Below, in pieces: positions 1-11,590 of a DNA stretch of 64,000 nt. The notes below the pieces were generated by a model. That model was given only the letters and a program-made list of their open reading frames with translations. It was not told the DNA's origin and did no database searches. This DNA is from Cephalopachus bancanus. Its lineage: Eukaryota; Chordata; Mammalia; Primates; Tarsiidae. The stretch spans positions 10,605,501 to 10,669,500 of the forward strand of contig JAPVLO010000003.1 of the NCBI GenBank assembly GCA_027257055.1, in the 5' to 3' direction. How positions within the stretch are numbered: the stretch's first letter is position 1; each line of letters starts with the position of its first letter. The translations under genes and the position numbers were made by a program.

Positions 1-834
1 GGTTCAAATTTCTCTCATCTTTAAAACAAAAATTCACTCAACACTAACCTACAGTTGATCCCCACCCCAGTCTCTTTTTATAGTCAAACTTCTTGAAAGA
101 GTTGGTTGAACTCACTGTTCCTACTTCTTCACCTAACATTAGCTCTCCAGCCCACTGATAATTGGTTTACATCTCTACCACAATGCTGACACTCAAGGTC
201 ATGGATGATCTTCCTGTTGCAACTGCCTAGGGCATTTTCTAGTTCTTATCTCACTTGACCTCTTGAAAGCATCTGACCCTGTTGCTTACTCTCTTTTCTG
301 AGATGGTTCTTTTCCCATGGATTATGCAAAACACTATCCATCCTAGTTTTTTCTCCTACTTCTTGGGATGCTTTTGCTATGTTTTTATGAGCTCTTTTCT
401 TCTGCTAATGAGTGTTTGTGTTTCTTGGCCATCTTCTGCTAATGAGTGTTTGTGTTTTCTTCAATTCTCACTCTACACATAAGTCCCTGGACATATCATT
501 CACTGTCATTGTTTTTATGCATATGTAATCTCTATGTATATGATGTTCAAATGTATATTTTAGCCCACTTTTCACTCTAGTGTACAGTTCCAACAGTCAT
601 CTTGACGTCTTCATTTAGATATTCTAGAGGCACCTAGAATACTCTATGCCTAAAATTAGATGCCGGTTCTGCCACTTACTATCCTTGTGGCTTGTTTTTG
701 CCTCATTTGTGAAGTGAAGATTACAGTAATTCAGAATTTTAATTAGGTCAAATATATATTATATGAGAGTACCAAATATACTGTAAAGTACTATACGCAT
801 GTAAAGGATGATAATTATCTTATCAACCGACAAG
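1..834. other. AT-rich intergenic DNA, no gene seen
   Basis: There is no credible coding region. The only open frame above 60 codons (282-482, +) is a phenylalanine/serine-rich random frame that runs through a local tandem duplication. No interspersed repeat is recognised with confidence. Confidence 0.6.
398..457. repeat. Tandem duplication, 26-bp core on a 34-bp period
   Basis: A 26-base string beginning tcttctgctaatgagtg occurs at 398-423 and again, identical, at 432-457. The 8 bases between the copies complete a 34-bp unit, so this is a small tandem duplication of about 1.8 units. Perfect identity suggests it is recent, or a replication-slippage event on a T-rich template. Confidence 0.9.
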
Positions 835-1010
835 ACTTCACTGAGTACCTACAATGTGTAGAGCATGGTTCTGAATGTTCTAGGGATTATAGACTAGAAC
901 AAGCTGTATGTAAATATCCTGAGGACCTTACAGATTGATTGGAAAGGGATGAAGTGAAATAACAAAGCACTAAACTGTGATGTAGTCAACAGAACTTGCA
1001 AGAATAGAAA
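835..1010 (-). mobile_element. L2 3'-end fragment, antisense
   Basis: The stretch starting 'ctgagtacctacaatgtgta' and continuing through 'gttctagggattatagac' matches the reverse complement of the L2 LINE 3' tail (the 'gagcacctactatgtgcc' signature). It is old and diverged, so its ends are uncertain. Confidence 0.5.
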
Positions 1011-1714
1011 GGCCAGTGGTGTTGCCAGTAGGATTCTAGAGGAGTTCTCTATTTTCTTCCAGCCCCACTCATCCTCTTCTGAAAGACATTACCCTGCCCA
1101 TAGTGGGAAAGACACAGGCCTGATTACCACATGACCTCTCACCTACAGTCACATACTTTTGGACCATTATCTGCCTGACCTGGGCTGAACAGTCAGAATG
1201 TCTCTCCTAGGGATATATTATTCAGGCAGTGTTGAAAAATGGTAATGTTGAGATGACACAAGATTTAATGCTCTGAGGACATAAAAGTAATGGTTATGGG
1301 AACCAGACCCGAAAATCTGTCAGTAAAGGCCTATCGAATTGAGAATGGAGCAGAGAAGCAGGAAGAAGTGGAGATAAGAGACAACATGGTTCTAGGGAAA
1401 GCAACGAAGAGTAGACACTGTAAGACTATTTTCCAGTTCACTTGAAACCTGGCTGAGTTTACTGCAATCATGTTAATTTTACCTGTAAGTCCTGTGCTAA
1501 TTCTAGTATGGCATAGCACCCTAACACATTTGTGTTTATTCTTACAATTATAGAAAGATATTTCAATATTATACTCTTTAGTCATTTAGCAATATAGATT
1601 TAAATTGCAATTTGATTCAAGTTGACCAGATTTTATGGGGATTTGATTTTTGTAACCTCTAATTTCTAATAAGAATTACTTCCCTTCATGCACCCATTGC
1701 ACAGTAATTACTTT
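1011..1714. other. Intergenic DNA, nothing recognised
   Basis: Mixed-composition sequence without a recognisable gene, RNA gene or young repeat. A minus-strand frame at 1331-1585 has no domain-like features and is rejected as coding. Confidence 0.5.
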
Positions 1715-1905
1715 AATAATGGCAACTATGCTATTGTCTTACTTTTGTGGTGGCTTACAGTTTATGAAGGGATTTCACATATATTATCTCATCTGAGTCT
1801 CACAATGACTCTGTGACTCAGAGAGGGAAAGTAAACCACTTAGTTACACAGCAGGATTGGAACATAAATTGAGATGCCTGACCCTTAATCCAGTTCCAAG
1901 GCAGA
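1715..1905 (-). mobile_element. MIR SINE, antisense
   Basis: Shows the antisense MIR layout: 'tatctcatctgagtctcac' (tcatttaatcctcac box), then 'gactcagagagggaaagtaa' and 'cacagcaggattggaac' (gaggaaactgaggc and cacagctagtaag boxes). MIR is an ancient tRNA-derived SINE mobilised by L2. This copy is strongly diverged. Confidence 0.7.
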
Positions 1906-3974
1906 TTTAAACTATAAAAGTTCAATTAGTATGTTCTCTAACCTAGGCCAGAAATGGATATGTGTAAAGGTGCATCTTGGAGCATTGTAAAAACTCTAAA
2001 GTCATTCTTGATTGTCTTTTACATTCAAATCCCCAAAGTCCCAACAGAAGAGAAAGGCAAAATGTGGCTAAATTCACTAACATTCTCTGATTTCTTATAA
2101 CGTCCTAACTCTGAATGAGGCTCTGATTTTTTATGAATAGATTTGCCGAGTCTGAAACATCTACATTAAAGCAGGTAGACAATCAAATCTGACCTATTGA
2201 AACATCAAATTTAACCTTCAAGAGGTCTTCTTTAGAGTGACAGGAGCTGTGTTATCCAGGGACAGTGGTCAGCTGTTATTTGGGAAACATCCCCATCAAT
2301 TCAGTTCTGACATCTGGCTCCCAGGATACCTGATACAGAGGATGTTGAAAGCAAAGAGCACGATAGCTCAAGCTTTCTGATACTGAGACTGAGAACTTTC
2401 ACATTATCTCATAAAACTTGCAAAAGTTGCTTGATCATTCCTTTAAAAGCCACTTTGTCACAAAAGTAATCTTGAAATCTCTTCCATCCATTTTGGAAAG
2501 AGAAAGAACTCCAGTTTACCTTTTCCAAAGAGTGCGCCAAGGGAATACTTCCAATTATTCTTCCGTCTCAAGAGAGTAGAGCACTTCCCTAGAGGAAAAA
2601 TAGGTGCTCTCTTCACAGCATACTCTGAGAATGGGCTTGGGCTCATGGACCACCTGCCAGTCTGTCCCCACCCTCTAATTCCTCTGCCTCTCACAGCAGG
2701 TACCTCTGGCCCTCTTCCCTTGCAAATGCAGAGAATGACAGGTTCTACAAAGGCAAAGGGGTACAGTATGTTCATTAGACCCCCGGGGTGAGTTTAATAA
2801 ATAAATGAACGCTAAACTCGTGATACCCCACCAGCATTCCCACCTTTCCCCAAGTTCCTCAGATAAAAAGGGAAACATTTAGACACTTAGACCTGATTAC
2901 AGAAACACAAAACTGGGCCACCAAAGCTTAGGTTTGGGGCCAATTCTAACAGATCACTGGTTTCCTTTTTAAGAAATAAGTTGGTCTTAGGTACAATAGC
3001 TGACACCCCTAGATTTCTATGAAATAGAGAGAGGAACTGTCAGGCTTGGGAATTGCCCTTCAGGCTTCTTTTATATTTGAGAATTCCAGAGACGATTCTC
3101 AGAACATCGTCAGGCTCAAGAGGCAATTTCTCCTCTAGAGAAACTCCAGGCTTTGTCTACATAGGCCCTCCAGCAAAGGCTAAGCTTCTCAGAAATACTA
3201 CTCATGCAGGGTCCCAGGGCTCAAAAGAAGTAGCATTTTAAGGGGGTGGAGTGCCTGTGCTATATTTTTAGTTAAAGCAGAGGTGAGTCTTGCTTAAGGA
3301 GAACATCTCCATCTGTGGGAACCAATAGACCACAGGGACTTGCTGCTGCTCTGAGGTGAGGAGGCCAAAGTGAAGGGAAAGGTGCCAGCCCAATCCCAGG
3401 AAGGACAGCCACTGTCAACAAAACAGACAGTGTGAACCATCCTCCAAGAGACACTGGATATGTGACCATTCAGTGTGGTCAAGGGCTGTAGCTCAAGGAA
3501 GAGGAAATAAATCTTCCAAAGGACCTACTCATTTGCCCCTCTTTGTCACAAAATTAATCTTGAAAATTCATCTTTTATCCAGTGTCATAAAAAAATAAAA
3601 ATTCCATTTTTCTCCATGACTCCCACTGCTGTTTCTAAAATGCATTAATTCAACTACCTTTAATGAAATTGTGAAACATTCACATCTGTGGTCTATCCAT
3701 TGGAAAGGCAAGGGTGAAAAAAAAATCAGTCTGATATCGAGTTGCCCTTGACCTTTTCAGAGAGTTGAGTAAACTGACAGTTGCACCTCAGATGAGATAA
3801 ACACAGGGGACATCTAGTCTACTTGACCTGGGAGTCGCAGGTGTGGGGAGCCTTTCTCTGGGGCCAGTGCAGCCCAGAAACCCCAGAAGAGATCACGGCC
3901 AAGGACTACGGTTTGGAGGTGAACTGCCATTTGGATCATTAGGAAAATTGGTAAATAATCCTTATGTCATCTTT
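1906..3974. other. Intergenic DNA, nothing recognised
   Basis: About 2 kb with no gene. Several 60-105-codon frames on both strands (for example 2458-2775 and 2675-2878, both minus, and 3272-3482) overlap one another in conflicting frames, lack any recognisable domain and are judged chance frames. No young repeat is seen. Confidence 0.5.
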
Positions 3975-4175
3975 TCAAATATCAGGCACTGTTTTAAGCA
4001 CCTCATATGTGCTAAGTCATTTAAGCTTCACAGTAACTCCATGAGGTATATAGATATTATTCTCACTTAATAAGTAAGGAAAACAGAGATGCTATGTAGT
4101 TTGTCTAAGACCAAGAACAGGCCTCAGATTTTTGCCCAGGCAATCTGCTTTGCAGACCATGTTCTTGAATTCTCC
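3975..4175 (-). mobile_element. MIR SINE, antisense
   Basis: 'atcaggcactgttttaagca', 'tcatttaagcttcacagtaa', 'ctccatgaggtat' and 'ggaaaacagagatgctat' follow the antisense MIR order. The 5' part of the element (cagtctgg...) is worn down near 4,170. Confidence 0.8.
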
Positions 4176-4513
4176 TTTCTATAGTCTCTACTACAATAAG
4201 GAAAATCTCAGGCAGTTGGAGCCAGGAGGCAAGGTGGGAAGCAGAAAATGAACAATGAAGAGTGAAAGGGAAGCAGGACTTTGTCATGCTAAATCCTTAT
4301 ATTTCAGATGAGAATCCTAGCAAGGGGTGTATCGTGAAAGGTCAGGGGACACGACAAACAACATCCAGCATTTTGGAAATACAAATTTTACAGAAGAACT
4401 GTCTTAAGTTTGTATTCCATAATTATTTTGATATACCACACAAAAGCAACAAACAATGACTAGATTCTATAAATTGCCTTTGACCAGATGTTTTGTTTGT
4501 TAGCATAGGGTAT

Positions 4514-4559
4514 ACACACAAAATATTCTATTTTCTACACACAAAATATTCTATTTTCT
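4514..4559. repeat. Perfect 23-bp tandem duplication
   Basis: The 23-bp unit acacacaaaatattctattt+tct is present at 4514-4536 and again immediately adjacent at 4537-4559 with no mismatch. It is a simple head-to-tail duplication in AT-rich DNA. Confidence 0.95.
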
Positions 4560-5653
4560 ATCAGTGAATTCTCTGATAGTGCAAAGTTACAGACAATTCT
4601 TCTGTCTATATGTTATTTTTGAAACTTACATTGTAAAATTTATTTTTCAAGTATAATGATCTTGAATTTGAGAATATTTGTCAGTGGTTAAAAACAAGAA
4701 GTTCTAAAAATAAACTTAAAAATTGTTAAAAAAAATAAGCAAAATCTAGACATAACTTAAAACTACTGGCCACCATAAAAGCTATAGCCTTGCCCCCAAA
4801 TTTCTCACTATATACTTCACAGGAGAAAAATAGCATACTAACCAACCACGACTGGTGGACTAATAATTTATTTCAGGAACTAGCTTTAAAAGTTTTTGCT
4901 TAAATGTTTCTTTAAAAATAAGCCTTATTGTAATATTTTGCTTCCATAGGGCCTGAAGGAAGACTTTGAACCATAAATATATAAACACATAACTTTGGCA
5001 TTATTTTTTTTTTTATTCCTGCAAATATTGTGAACAATTACTGAACTTTTTGAACTCAAAAACACAATTTTGGTAGTACCAATGCAACAACAACAACAAA
5101 AAGTCAAGCAAAGAAAATATGCTTAACACTTCTTTTGAGTTCAATATTAAAATCATCTTGAAAGGTGAAATGTCAGTAACAGGAAAAAAAAAATGAAGAT
5201 ATAACCAAATCCAGTCAAGGTCAAAAAGAGACAGTTATGCTGAAAAAGCACTATTGAATAACACTATCACCCATTGATTTTTATTGTGCTCAGAAATGTA
5301 TTCTTGAAAACTTGTTGAAATACTAAAGTTAATCTTATTCTTTAATGTTTAAATAAAACATAGTCATTTTATTTGTCATTTGTACAGTATTTTAAAATTG
5401 AAAATATTTGAGTTAAAATGTTTATTTGCAAAGTAGTGAAATAGTGGAAATATTTTCAAAATGATATATACATTTTAAAATAAGGTCATATATGTATAAA
5501 ATAACATATATGCACATAAGCACATATAATTTGTGTGTTCATATGTGAAAATAGTTCACATTAAGACCAGTGTATACCCTTGAATATGTCAGTCACCCTT
5601 GTACTAGTCCCTGAGAATACATCACCCCCCAAAATACATCTCTTGCATTTTTT
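4560..5653. other. Very AT-rich intergenic DNA
   Basis: Low-complexity AT-rich sequence with short A and T runs and an (aac)n stretch near 5,085-5,100. No gene or clear repeat family is recognised. Confidence 0.5.
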
Positions 5654-5945
5654 GGCGGGCCGTGGTAGCTCACACTTGTAACTCCAGCACTTTGGGAGGC
5701 TGAGGAGAGAGGTTTGCCTGAGGCAAGAATTTTGAAACCAGCCTGGGCAACATAGTGAGACCTCATCTCTACAAAAGTATTTTAAAAATTAGCAGGAAGT
5801 GGTGGTATGCACCTTTAGTCCTAGCTACTCAGGTGGCTGAGGTGAGGAGGATTGCTTGAGCCACACAGTTCAAGACTTCAGTGAGCTATGATCATGCCAT
5901 TGTAATCCAGTCTGGGTGGCAGATTGAGATCTCTACCCAAAAATA
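5654..5945 (+). mobile_element. Alu dimer, old AluJ-like copy
   Basis: A full two-arm Alu. The left arm starts ggcgggccgtggtagctcac and continues 'actttgggaggctgag' and 'accagcctgggcaacatagt'. The middle A-rich linker is 'aaagtattttaaaaattag'. The right arm has 'agctactcaggtggctgagg' and 'ccagtctgggtggcag'. Almost all CpGs have decayed and the diagnostic bases are closer to AluJ than to the three other Alus in this window, so it is the oldest of the four. Confidence 0.9.
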
Positions 5946-6829
5946 ATTTCTTGGCATGTTCTTTGGGATAGAAAACTGATAAACCATATTTAATAAATAG
6001 TGGTGTGGATATTTATCTTTTATGATAAAGCTTAAATAAAATGAGATGTGACTTTGAAAACTTACTCAACTCCGCAAAGTGTGTATTGGTTTGACCAGAA
6101 AAATAATTAAGTTGTGATTTTTTAAATGAAGAGTTACACCGCTTTTTTTTTTTCATAAAAGGAGGAAAATAAAAATAACAGAACGAAGAGTGGTAACTTG
6201 AATAAAGTGAGGAATTTCATTGTTCTCCTCAATGATTAAAAAGTGGCTCACAAATTTTAGTTTTCTAGAGATATTTTAAACATTCCCATAAACAAATTAG
6301 ACATTAATTTTTTTGATAACAAAATGTTTGCAAATTGATAAAACTAATTATGGGAATTTTTGAATTTGAATCTTGAAACACTTTGTCAATTTATATGTAA
6401 TCAAAATGTAATTGTATACATTATCATCCAAATTAGTAATGAAAATATATCCTATAAATTGAGAATGAAAGTTGGCCCTAGTTATTAACATGCCAGGATA
6501 ATTTCATAAACCAGACTGTCAAGGAACTTCAATAAATACAGTCACCATATATTTATTAGTAAAAGGAGATAGACCCTACATCCCCAGATACCCGCCCAAC
6601 TTGAAAACCAAAAGGAATGAAAAAGAAAAGCAAATTCAATTTAAGGTGCCATCATTTCTCTGAAATAGTGAAAGAGATTGACAAGTGGACCATTGACAAT
6701 GAGTACGATCTCACAGATTTGGGATGGGCCCCTTCCATTTCTAATGCCATGCCCTATGGCTCTGCGTGTTTATCTACTTCTCTACTTGTATTTCTCTGGG
6801 AGAGTTTGAAATGAATTATTTAGGCAAAT
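5946..6829. other. AT-rich intergenic DNA
   Basis: No gene recognised. There is a T10 run near 6,143 and A/T-rich sequence throughout. The 65-codon frame at 6617-6814 has no support. Confidence 0.5.
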
Positions 6830-7020
6830 GAGGAGTATAGACCAGGGAGAGGCCTTACAAGATTTTATTCTAGAAAGTTCATTCTTGATTAAGAGAAACC
6901 AACAGAGAGAGGTGGGATGAAAATGAAGACAGGGATTCAACTGGTATAGTCAGTTGTCCAGGTGAGGAATAATGAGAGCTTGAGCTAAGACCCTGACTTT
7001 GAGTTAAGAACATATTAACG
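6830..7020 (-). mobile_element. L2 fragment, antisense
   Basis: 'ctagaaagttcattcttgat', 'gagagaggtgggatgaaaat' and 'agtcagttgtccaggtgagg' resemble the reverse complement of the L2 3' region (the 'gtccaggcaagagatgatgg' segment). Diverged and truncated. Confidence 0.45.
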
Positions 7021-7348
7021 AGCTGAAGAAGCTTTACCACTTCCAGTCATAGGTGGCTTTGGTTGACCATGGAGTCTCCTACTAACCTGACTCTATAATA
7101 ACTTGATGTCTAAGCTAAACATAATTAATTGACTTAGTGCTTTAAGACTCTAATTTAAAATTTCTATTTGAGAAGATTTAATTGGCAAAGAATTCCTACC
7201 TCGATTCAGCTGAGGCCAGAAGACAGAGTCATAAGATATGAACATGACAACCTACGTCCATTTCCTGGTTCTCAAATAATTCAGATAATGGAAGATATGG
7301 CACATTTTATTTAAATAGACATCGTGGATGAAACAGAAATTGGATTCT

Positions 7349-7464
7349 TTTTTTATAGATTGGAAAATATAGTTTATTTAAAAAGTAGATTGGAGAGAGA
7401 GAGAAAAGGAGCATCCAACTCCCCCAGACTGGGGAGGGGGGCAGAGCTTAAAAAGAAGCATGGC
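7349..7464 (-). mobile_element. Short retroposed insert (R-like mini-transcript), copy C
   Basis: A 116-bp insert lies between two perfect 15-bp target duplications (cagaaattggattct at 7334-7348 and 7465-7479). On the minus strand it starts ggccatgcttc, has a GC hairpin (ccccagtctgggg, 7423-7435), then a CT-rich run, an AATAAA signal (minus strand of 7373-7378) and about 20 nt later a short poly(A) tail that abuts the left duplication. The duplication, tail and poly(A) signal show L1-mediated retroposition of a very short polyadenylated RNA. The hairpin-then-AATAAA layout resembles the R region of retroviral LTRs. The parent RNA is not identified. Confidence 0.75.
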
Positions 7465-7544
7465 CAGAAATTGGATTCTAAACATGGTGAAGGAGGAAGA
7501 AAAAAAGGGAAATTAGAGGAAATTAACATCTGTTAAAAGGTGGC

Positions 7545-7725
7545 AATGTGCTTCATTCATCTACCTTTCATGATATTCCCTGTGGTGAGAACTGTTCTTG
7601 CTTTATAGATGTAGTGCGTTAAACTTCCCATGGTCCCATGGCTGTTGACACAGAACTCAGAGTCCCAAACAGATACATCTGTCTCTGAAGCTCATGCTTG
7701 TCTAGTCTCTGCACAATGCTACTTG
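7545..7725 (-). mobile_element. MIR SINE, antisense, weak
   Basis: 'gctttatagatgtagtgcgt', 'cccatggtcccatggctg' and 'cacagaactcagagtcccaa' sit where the antisense MIR conserved boxes would be. Diverged, so the family call is moderate. Confidence 0.4.
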
Positions 7726-7924
7726 ACCTGGCATGCAGGGTAACAGTGTGCTTCCTGGCAAGAAAACAGGAAGCTCCAATATGTTCCCTTTCTAACTAGC
7801 CTCTTTCTGAAACAAGTAGGTCTTCCTCAAGTTCTTTTCATGATTAAATTGTATCCCTAAAGGCCAAAAATTAGGTCACTTATATCTATGAATTCCATAT
7901 CCACTTCACCTCTTTAATTAACAA

Positions 7925-8345
7925 ATTTTAATCCAGTGCCTTCCATCCAAGTACAAAGTCCTAGTCCATGCCACCAGATATATAAAGTCTGACCTTGCCC
8001 TCAAGGAGCTCTCATCCTAGCCAAAGAGATGAGACATGCACATAAATAATCATGATGCAGGGTAAACATAGAGGAGTATCATATTAAAAGTACATTTGGA
8101 GCAATGTGGAGATTTTAGAAGAGATTATTCATGTCTTGCTTCATAGGCAAGAAGACATTTGGAATGGCCTAGGAGAGAGATCGAAGTTATATGTGTGGCA
8201 TTGGCATAAGATGTTTCAGGTGAGAGAAAAATATGAACAGAGGCCCAGAGGCTGGTACTTAAAAGCATGAACAGGGAACAGCAAGAGGAGCTTAGTAATA
8301 ATGAAGCCCATCTGGAGGCAGTGAGGGGTGGGTGCTGGATGTTTT
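7925..8345 (-). mobile_element. L2 LINE 3' fragment, antisense
   Basis: Runs from 'atccagtgccttccatcc' through 'ccttgccctcaaggagctct', then 'ggcataagatgtttcaggtg', 'aacagaggcccagaggct' and 'agcccatctggaggcagtga', matching the order of the reverse-complemented L2 3' region. The overlapping minus-strand open frames at 8125-8524 fall in this repeat and are not genes. Confidence 0.65.
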
Positions 8346-8997
8346 TCCCCACTCTGACACTGACATTTGAGAGTTTGATTGGGTTTCTGGCTATTCTCAG
8401 GAGTGGCTGCGGCAATCTTTGAGGCTGGCACAAGGCTGAGCACTTCTATCTTTGTGCAGTCTTTTTCCTTTTGATGAGTCCCTGGACGTATGAAATCCAC
8501 CTCCTCTCCTGGTACTGTTATCAAACCTCATACTTGCATTCAAAATGGGGTCAAAAAAAAAGAGAAGAAAAGGGCAATTGATTTGTATGTTTCAGTCATT
8601 TCCTTGGGAACACGCTGAGCTTTTACTCTGGGGTGACTGCGAAAGAGACCCTGCCTGTGATTAGATCTGTCAGGCAGTGGCTTTGCTACACCAGGTACCT
8701 GGGGAAATAAAACCACGGGCAATTGCCGATGTCTGCATGCCCAGAGAGCTGTCTGCTGTGTGGTACAATAATGGGCGAGTTTGTGTGCATGTGTACAGGA
8801 ACCATTTGGCTGGGACTTGGCAGGGGGATTCTAGATTTGAACTGGGTTTGGAAATAGGATCTTTAAGACCCCTACTCAAATCTCAGATAATATGATTCTG
8901 AATACGTGGACAGAGGCACACAATGAAATGATGGTCAAGGGTACATAGAGTACAGGTAGGTCCCTACCTTACTTCTCACCTTTTCTGTATCTATTTC
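8346..8997. other. Unique-looking intergenic DNA, no gene
   Basis: Overlapping frames on both strands around 8540-8895 conflict with each other and show no domain signature. No recognisable repeat or RNA gene. Confidence 0.5.
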
Positions 8998-9625
8998 AAA
9001 TAACACACAGCTATCAGAGGGGCATTTCTAAAACATAAACCTGAGCATGTCACTCTCCCTTTCCTGCTTAAAAACCTCAATGTTTCCAGTTATCTAGAGG
9101 ATAAATCTCAAACCACCTACAACCTGGCCTCTGCTTACATCTCCAGTTTCATCTGTCATCATTCCCGACTTACTCTCTAAACTCTGGCAACAGTAGATTG
9201 TTTGCGAGTCCCACGCTCACCTCCTACTATATTGCTTCCCTGCTTCTCTGTTTCATGTTCTCTCTCTCTTTCTCTCTCTCACACACACACATGCATGCAT
9301 ACACACACACACACACACACACACAACACACACACACACACACACCCCCCTAAAATGTCCTTCTCAATCTAACCTCCCAGTTAGCATTCATTTTTTTTTA
9401 TAGACTGAGTTCTTATTTCCCTTAGAAACCTTCCCTGATCACCCTAGTTTCAGAGTGGTGCCCATATTTTTATCTTGTCCTTAAAATGTTGAATTATAAA
9501 TAGCTATCTACCTATATGATTAGGTACTTGACTTAATGGATCTTTGGTTCTCTTGTGCCTAGCGGAGTATCTGGTACAGTACTGAATAGTGACTGTTAAT
9601 ATAAATATTGGGTGGAAGGGATGAA
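8998..9625 (+). mobile_element. L2 LINE 3' end, sense
   Basis: Sense L2 landmarks occur in order: 'gagcatgtcactctccctt', 'cctgcttaaaaacctcaatg', 'ctacaacctggcctctgctt', 'accttccctgatcaccctag' and a terminal 'gtgcctagcggagtatctgg' followed by 'ataaatattggg'. A (CT)n(CA)n microsatellite has expanded inside it. Confidence 0.8.
9259..9350. repeat. (CT)n(CA)n compound microsatellite
   Basis: An imperfect (CT)n tract leads into (CA)n interrupted by 'atgcatgcat' and one 'caaca' break and ending in a C run. It lies inside the L2 copy. The interruptions mean it is probably not highly mutable. Confidence 0.9.
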
Positions 9626-9669
9626 TAGATAGTAGATGGAAGGTATCAAAAAAGTAGATAAATTCCAAG

Positions 9670-9800
9670 TTTCTATTTTCAATCTTGGCAAGGTGTTATT
9701 TTCTTTAATTTTACAGAAGAAACTACTGTGGTACAGAAAGGCAAATGTCACACAGCTAACACTAACCTTTCAAACCACGATACAAGTCCCTCAGTCCTAA
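9670..9800 (-). mobile_element. MIR SINE fragment, antisense
   Basis: 'aattttacagaagaaactac', 'tacagaaaggcaaatgtcac' and 'cacagctaacac' correspond to the antisense MIR core (ttacagatgaggaaac, cacacagctag). Confidence 0.6.
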
Positions 9801-10124
9801 CACAGTGCTTATTGCTCATTCCTTTGTCCCTTGGCACTCCTCAGTGACTAAGCACTATTGCTTCTTGAATCCTGAATGACCTAGAATTCTACAGCTCAAA
9901 GAAGATCCATTCTACACTGCCCCCCTGTTTTCTCTTTCAGTAGATAATTGAGAGCTAGAAGGGTCAAGTGACTAGACACCTCATTCATCCTTCAAAATCC
10001 TACTCAGTCATAGTCACTGTTGTCATCATGAGTAAATGTACAATTATGAATGTGATAGATGCTACAGAGAAGTAAACGGCACAAAAAAAGCTTATGATAT
10101 CATAGAGAAAAATAACCATGATTA

Positions 10125-10571
10125 GCTAATTAATCATTAAATAAATATGCATTGACTGAATACCATGTGTCGGAGACTTTCCTATGCACTAAGTACATAA
10201 CAGCGAGTAAACAGTCAACATCTCTGCTGTGTGGAGCTCACATTTTAGTGGAAGGGAATAAACAAGGAAATAGATAATTTCTTGGAAAGTAATATAACAC
10301 ACATTCACTGGCAAACAGCAGGGAGTAGTTTAAGAAGAAGAAAAAGCATGGGCAAGGTCCCCAAAGAGTGTGAGGTGATAGCAAGCATGTTTGATGAATT
10401 GAAAAAAAATTTCCATGGTTAGAACATGAAGAAGATAAGAATGTCACAAAAAGAGACCAGAACTGGTTAGTCATGTCTCATGTCATGCTGGGTCTGGAAA
10501 GTCATGCTAAATTTGCATTAAATTCTAAGTGCTGGAAAAATTGTTGATGGATTTTAAACAGGGAATAGCAT

Positions 10572-10622
<51 letters not shown>

Positions 10623-11150
10623 AAATATTTAGTCACTGTATATAAAATGATTTGAAAGGGAATAGTACTATCACTGGGGAGATAGGTTTGGGTGATGTTT
10701 TGGAGTAGTTTAGGTGAGAGATCATGGTGGTCTAGGTGAGGCTGGGTGCAGAAGAAATGCAGAGAGGTAGAGAAAACTTTCAGAGTTCACGGAGGAGGAA
10801 ATGTCAGGGGGCAACACCTAGGATTCTGTCCTGACTAACTGGGTAGATAATTATGCCATTTTGTGGGAAGGATAGAACCAGAAGAGGAACATATTTGGGA
10901 AATAAAGAGTCAGGATTTCAAGAATTAAGTTTTGGACACGTCATGGCTGAGATACTCATGGGGTATCTTGGTGGAGGTATTAGGTAACTAATTGGGTTAT
11001 AAAAATCTGTAGTTCAAAAGAGGTGGAGGCTGGAAATTTAAGTCTGAAAAACTTGAGATATTCAGAATATATACAAAGCCATGAGAGTAGATGAGCTCAC
11101 CTAGGAAAATACAGGGTCTGATGAAAAGAGACTCAAAGAACCCCAACATG
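10125..11150 (-). mobile_element. L2 LINE, antisense, about 1 kb
   Basis: Reverse-complement L2 order is clear: 'gcattgactgaataccatgt', 'aacagtcaacatctctgct', 'tggagctcacattttagtgg', 'ttaaacagggaatagcatga', and beyond the microsatellite 'ggtctaggtgaggctggg' and 'agagaggtagaga'. It is split by a (TG)n expansion. Confidence 0.7.
10573..10620. repeat. (TG)n microsatellite
   Basis: About 47 bp of uninterrupted TG repeats inside the antisense L2. The purity suggests length polymorphism. Confidence 0.95.
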
Positions 11151-11454
11151 AAGAGTAGTCAGCAAAGGTGACTGAGAAACAGCAGCAAAGGAGAAAAAGA
11201 AGAGACTATGATGTTACAAAAGCTAAGGTAAGAGAAAGTTTCAAGAAGGAAAGACTTGAATGCTGCTGAGATTTCAAGTAAGGTACTGACTGGAGATTAT
11301 TCATTTGATTTGTGACAAGGTGGTTATTTTGTCCACACTCCATGTTTAGCAAATTTTGAGGAGTTGGCTGTGAAAGAAAGTTTCTATTTAAAATGTGCAT
11401 TGTATTGTATTTTTATTCTATTTAAAATGCACATACGTATTGTATTTTTTTCAA
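11151..11454. other. Intergenic DNA, nothing recognised
   Basis: Purine-rich sequence that may be an extension of the L2. A weak direct repeat 'tctatttaaaatg(t/c)(g/a)ca' occurs at about 11,382 and 11,419. No gene. Confidence 0.4.
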
Positions 11455-11590
11455 TATCTGTCTGTACATTTCTTAAGATCAGGGAATACATCTTGTTTAT
11501 TTCTCTATATTCAAGACCAAACACACTTATCAGTTCATAGTAAAGTTTAGTAATATGTGTTAAGTAAATGAATAAAAATGAATAAATGAG
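11455..11590 (+). mobile_element. L2 3' tail, sense
   Basis: 'cttaagatcagggaatacat', 'cttgtttatttctctatatt' and a terminal 'aataaaaatgaataaatgag' follow the L2 3' terminus (gagggcaggga...cttgttc...aatgaatgaatg). Confidence 0.55.
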
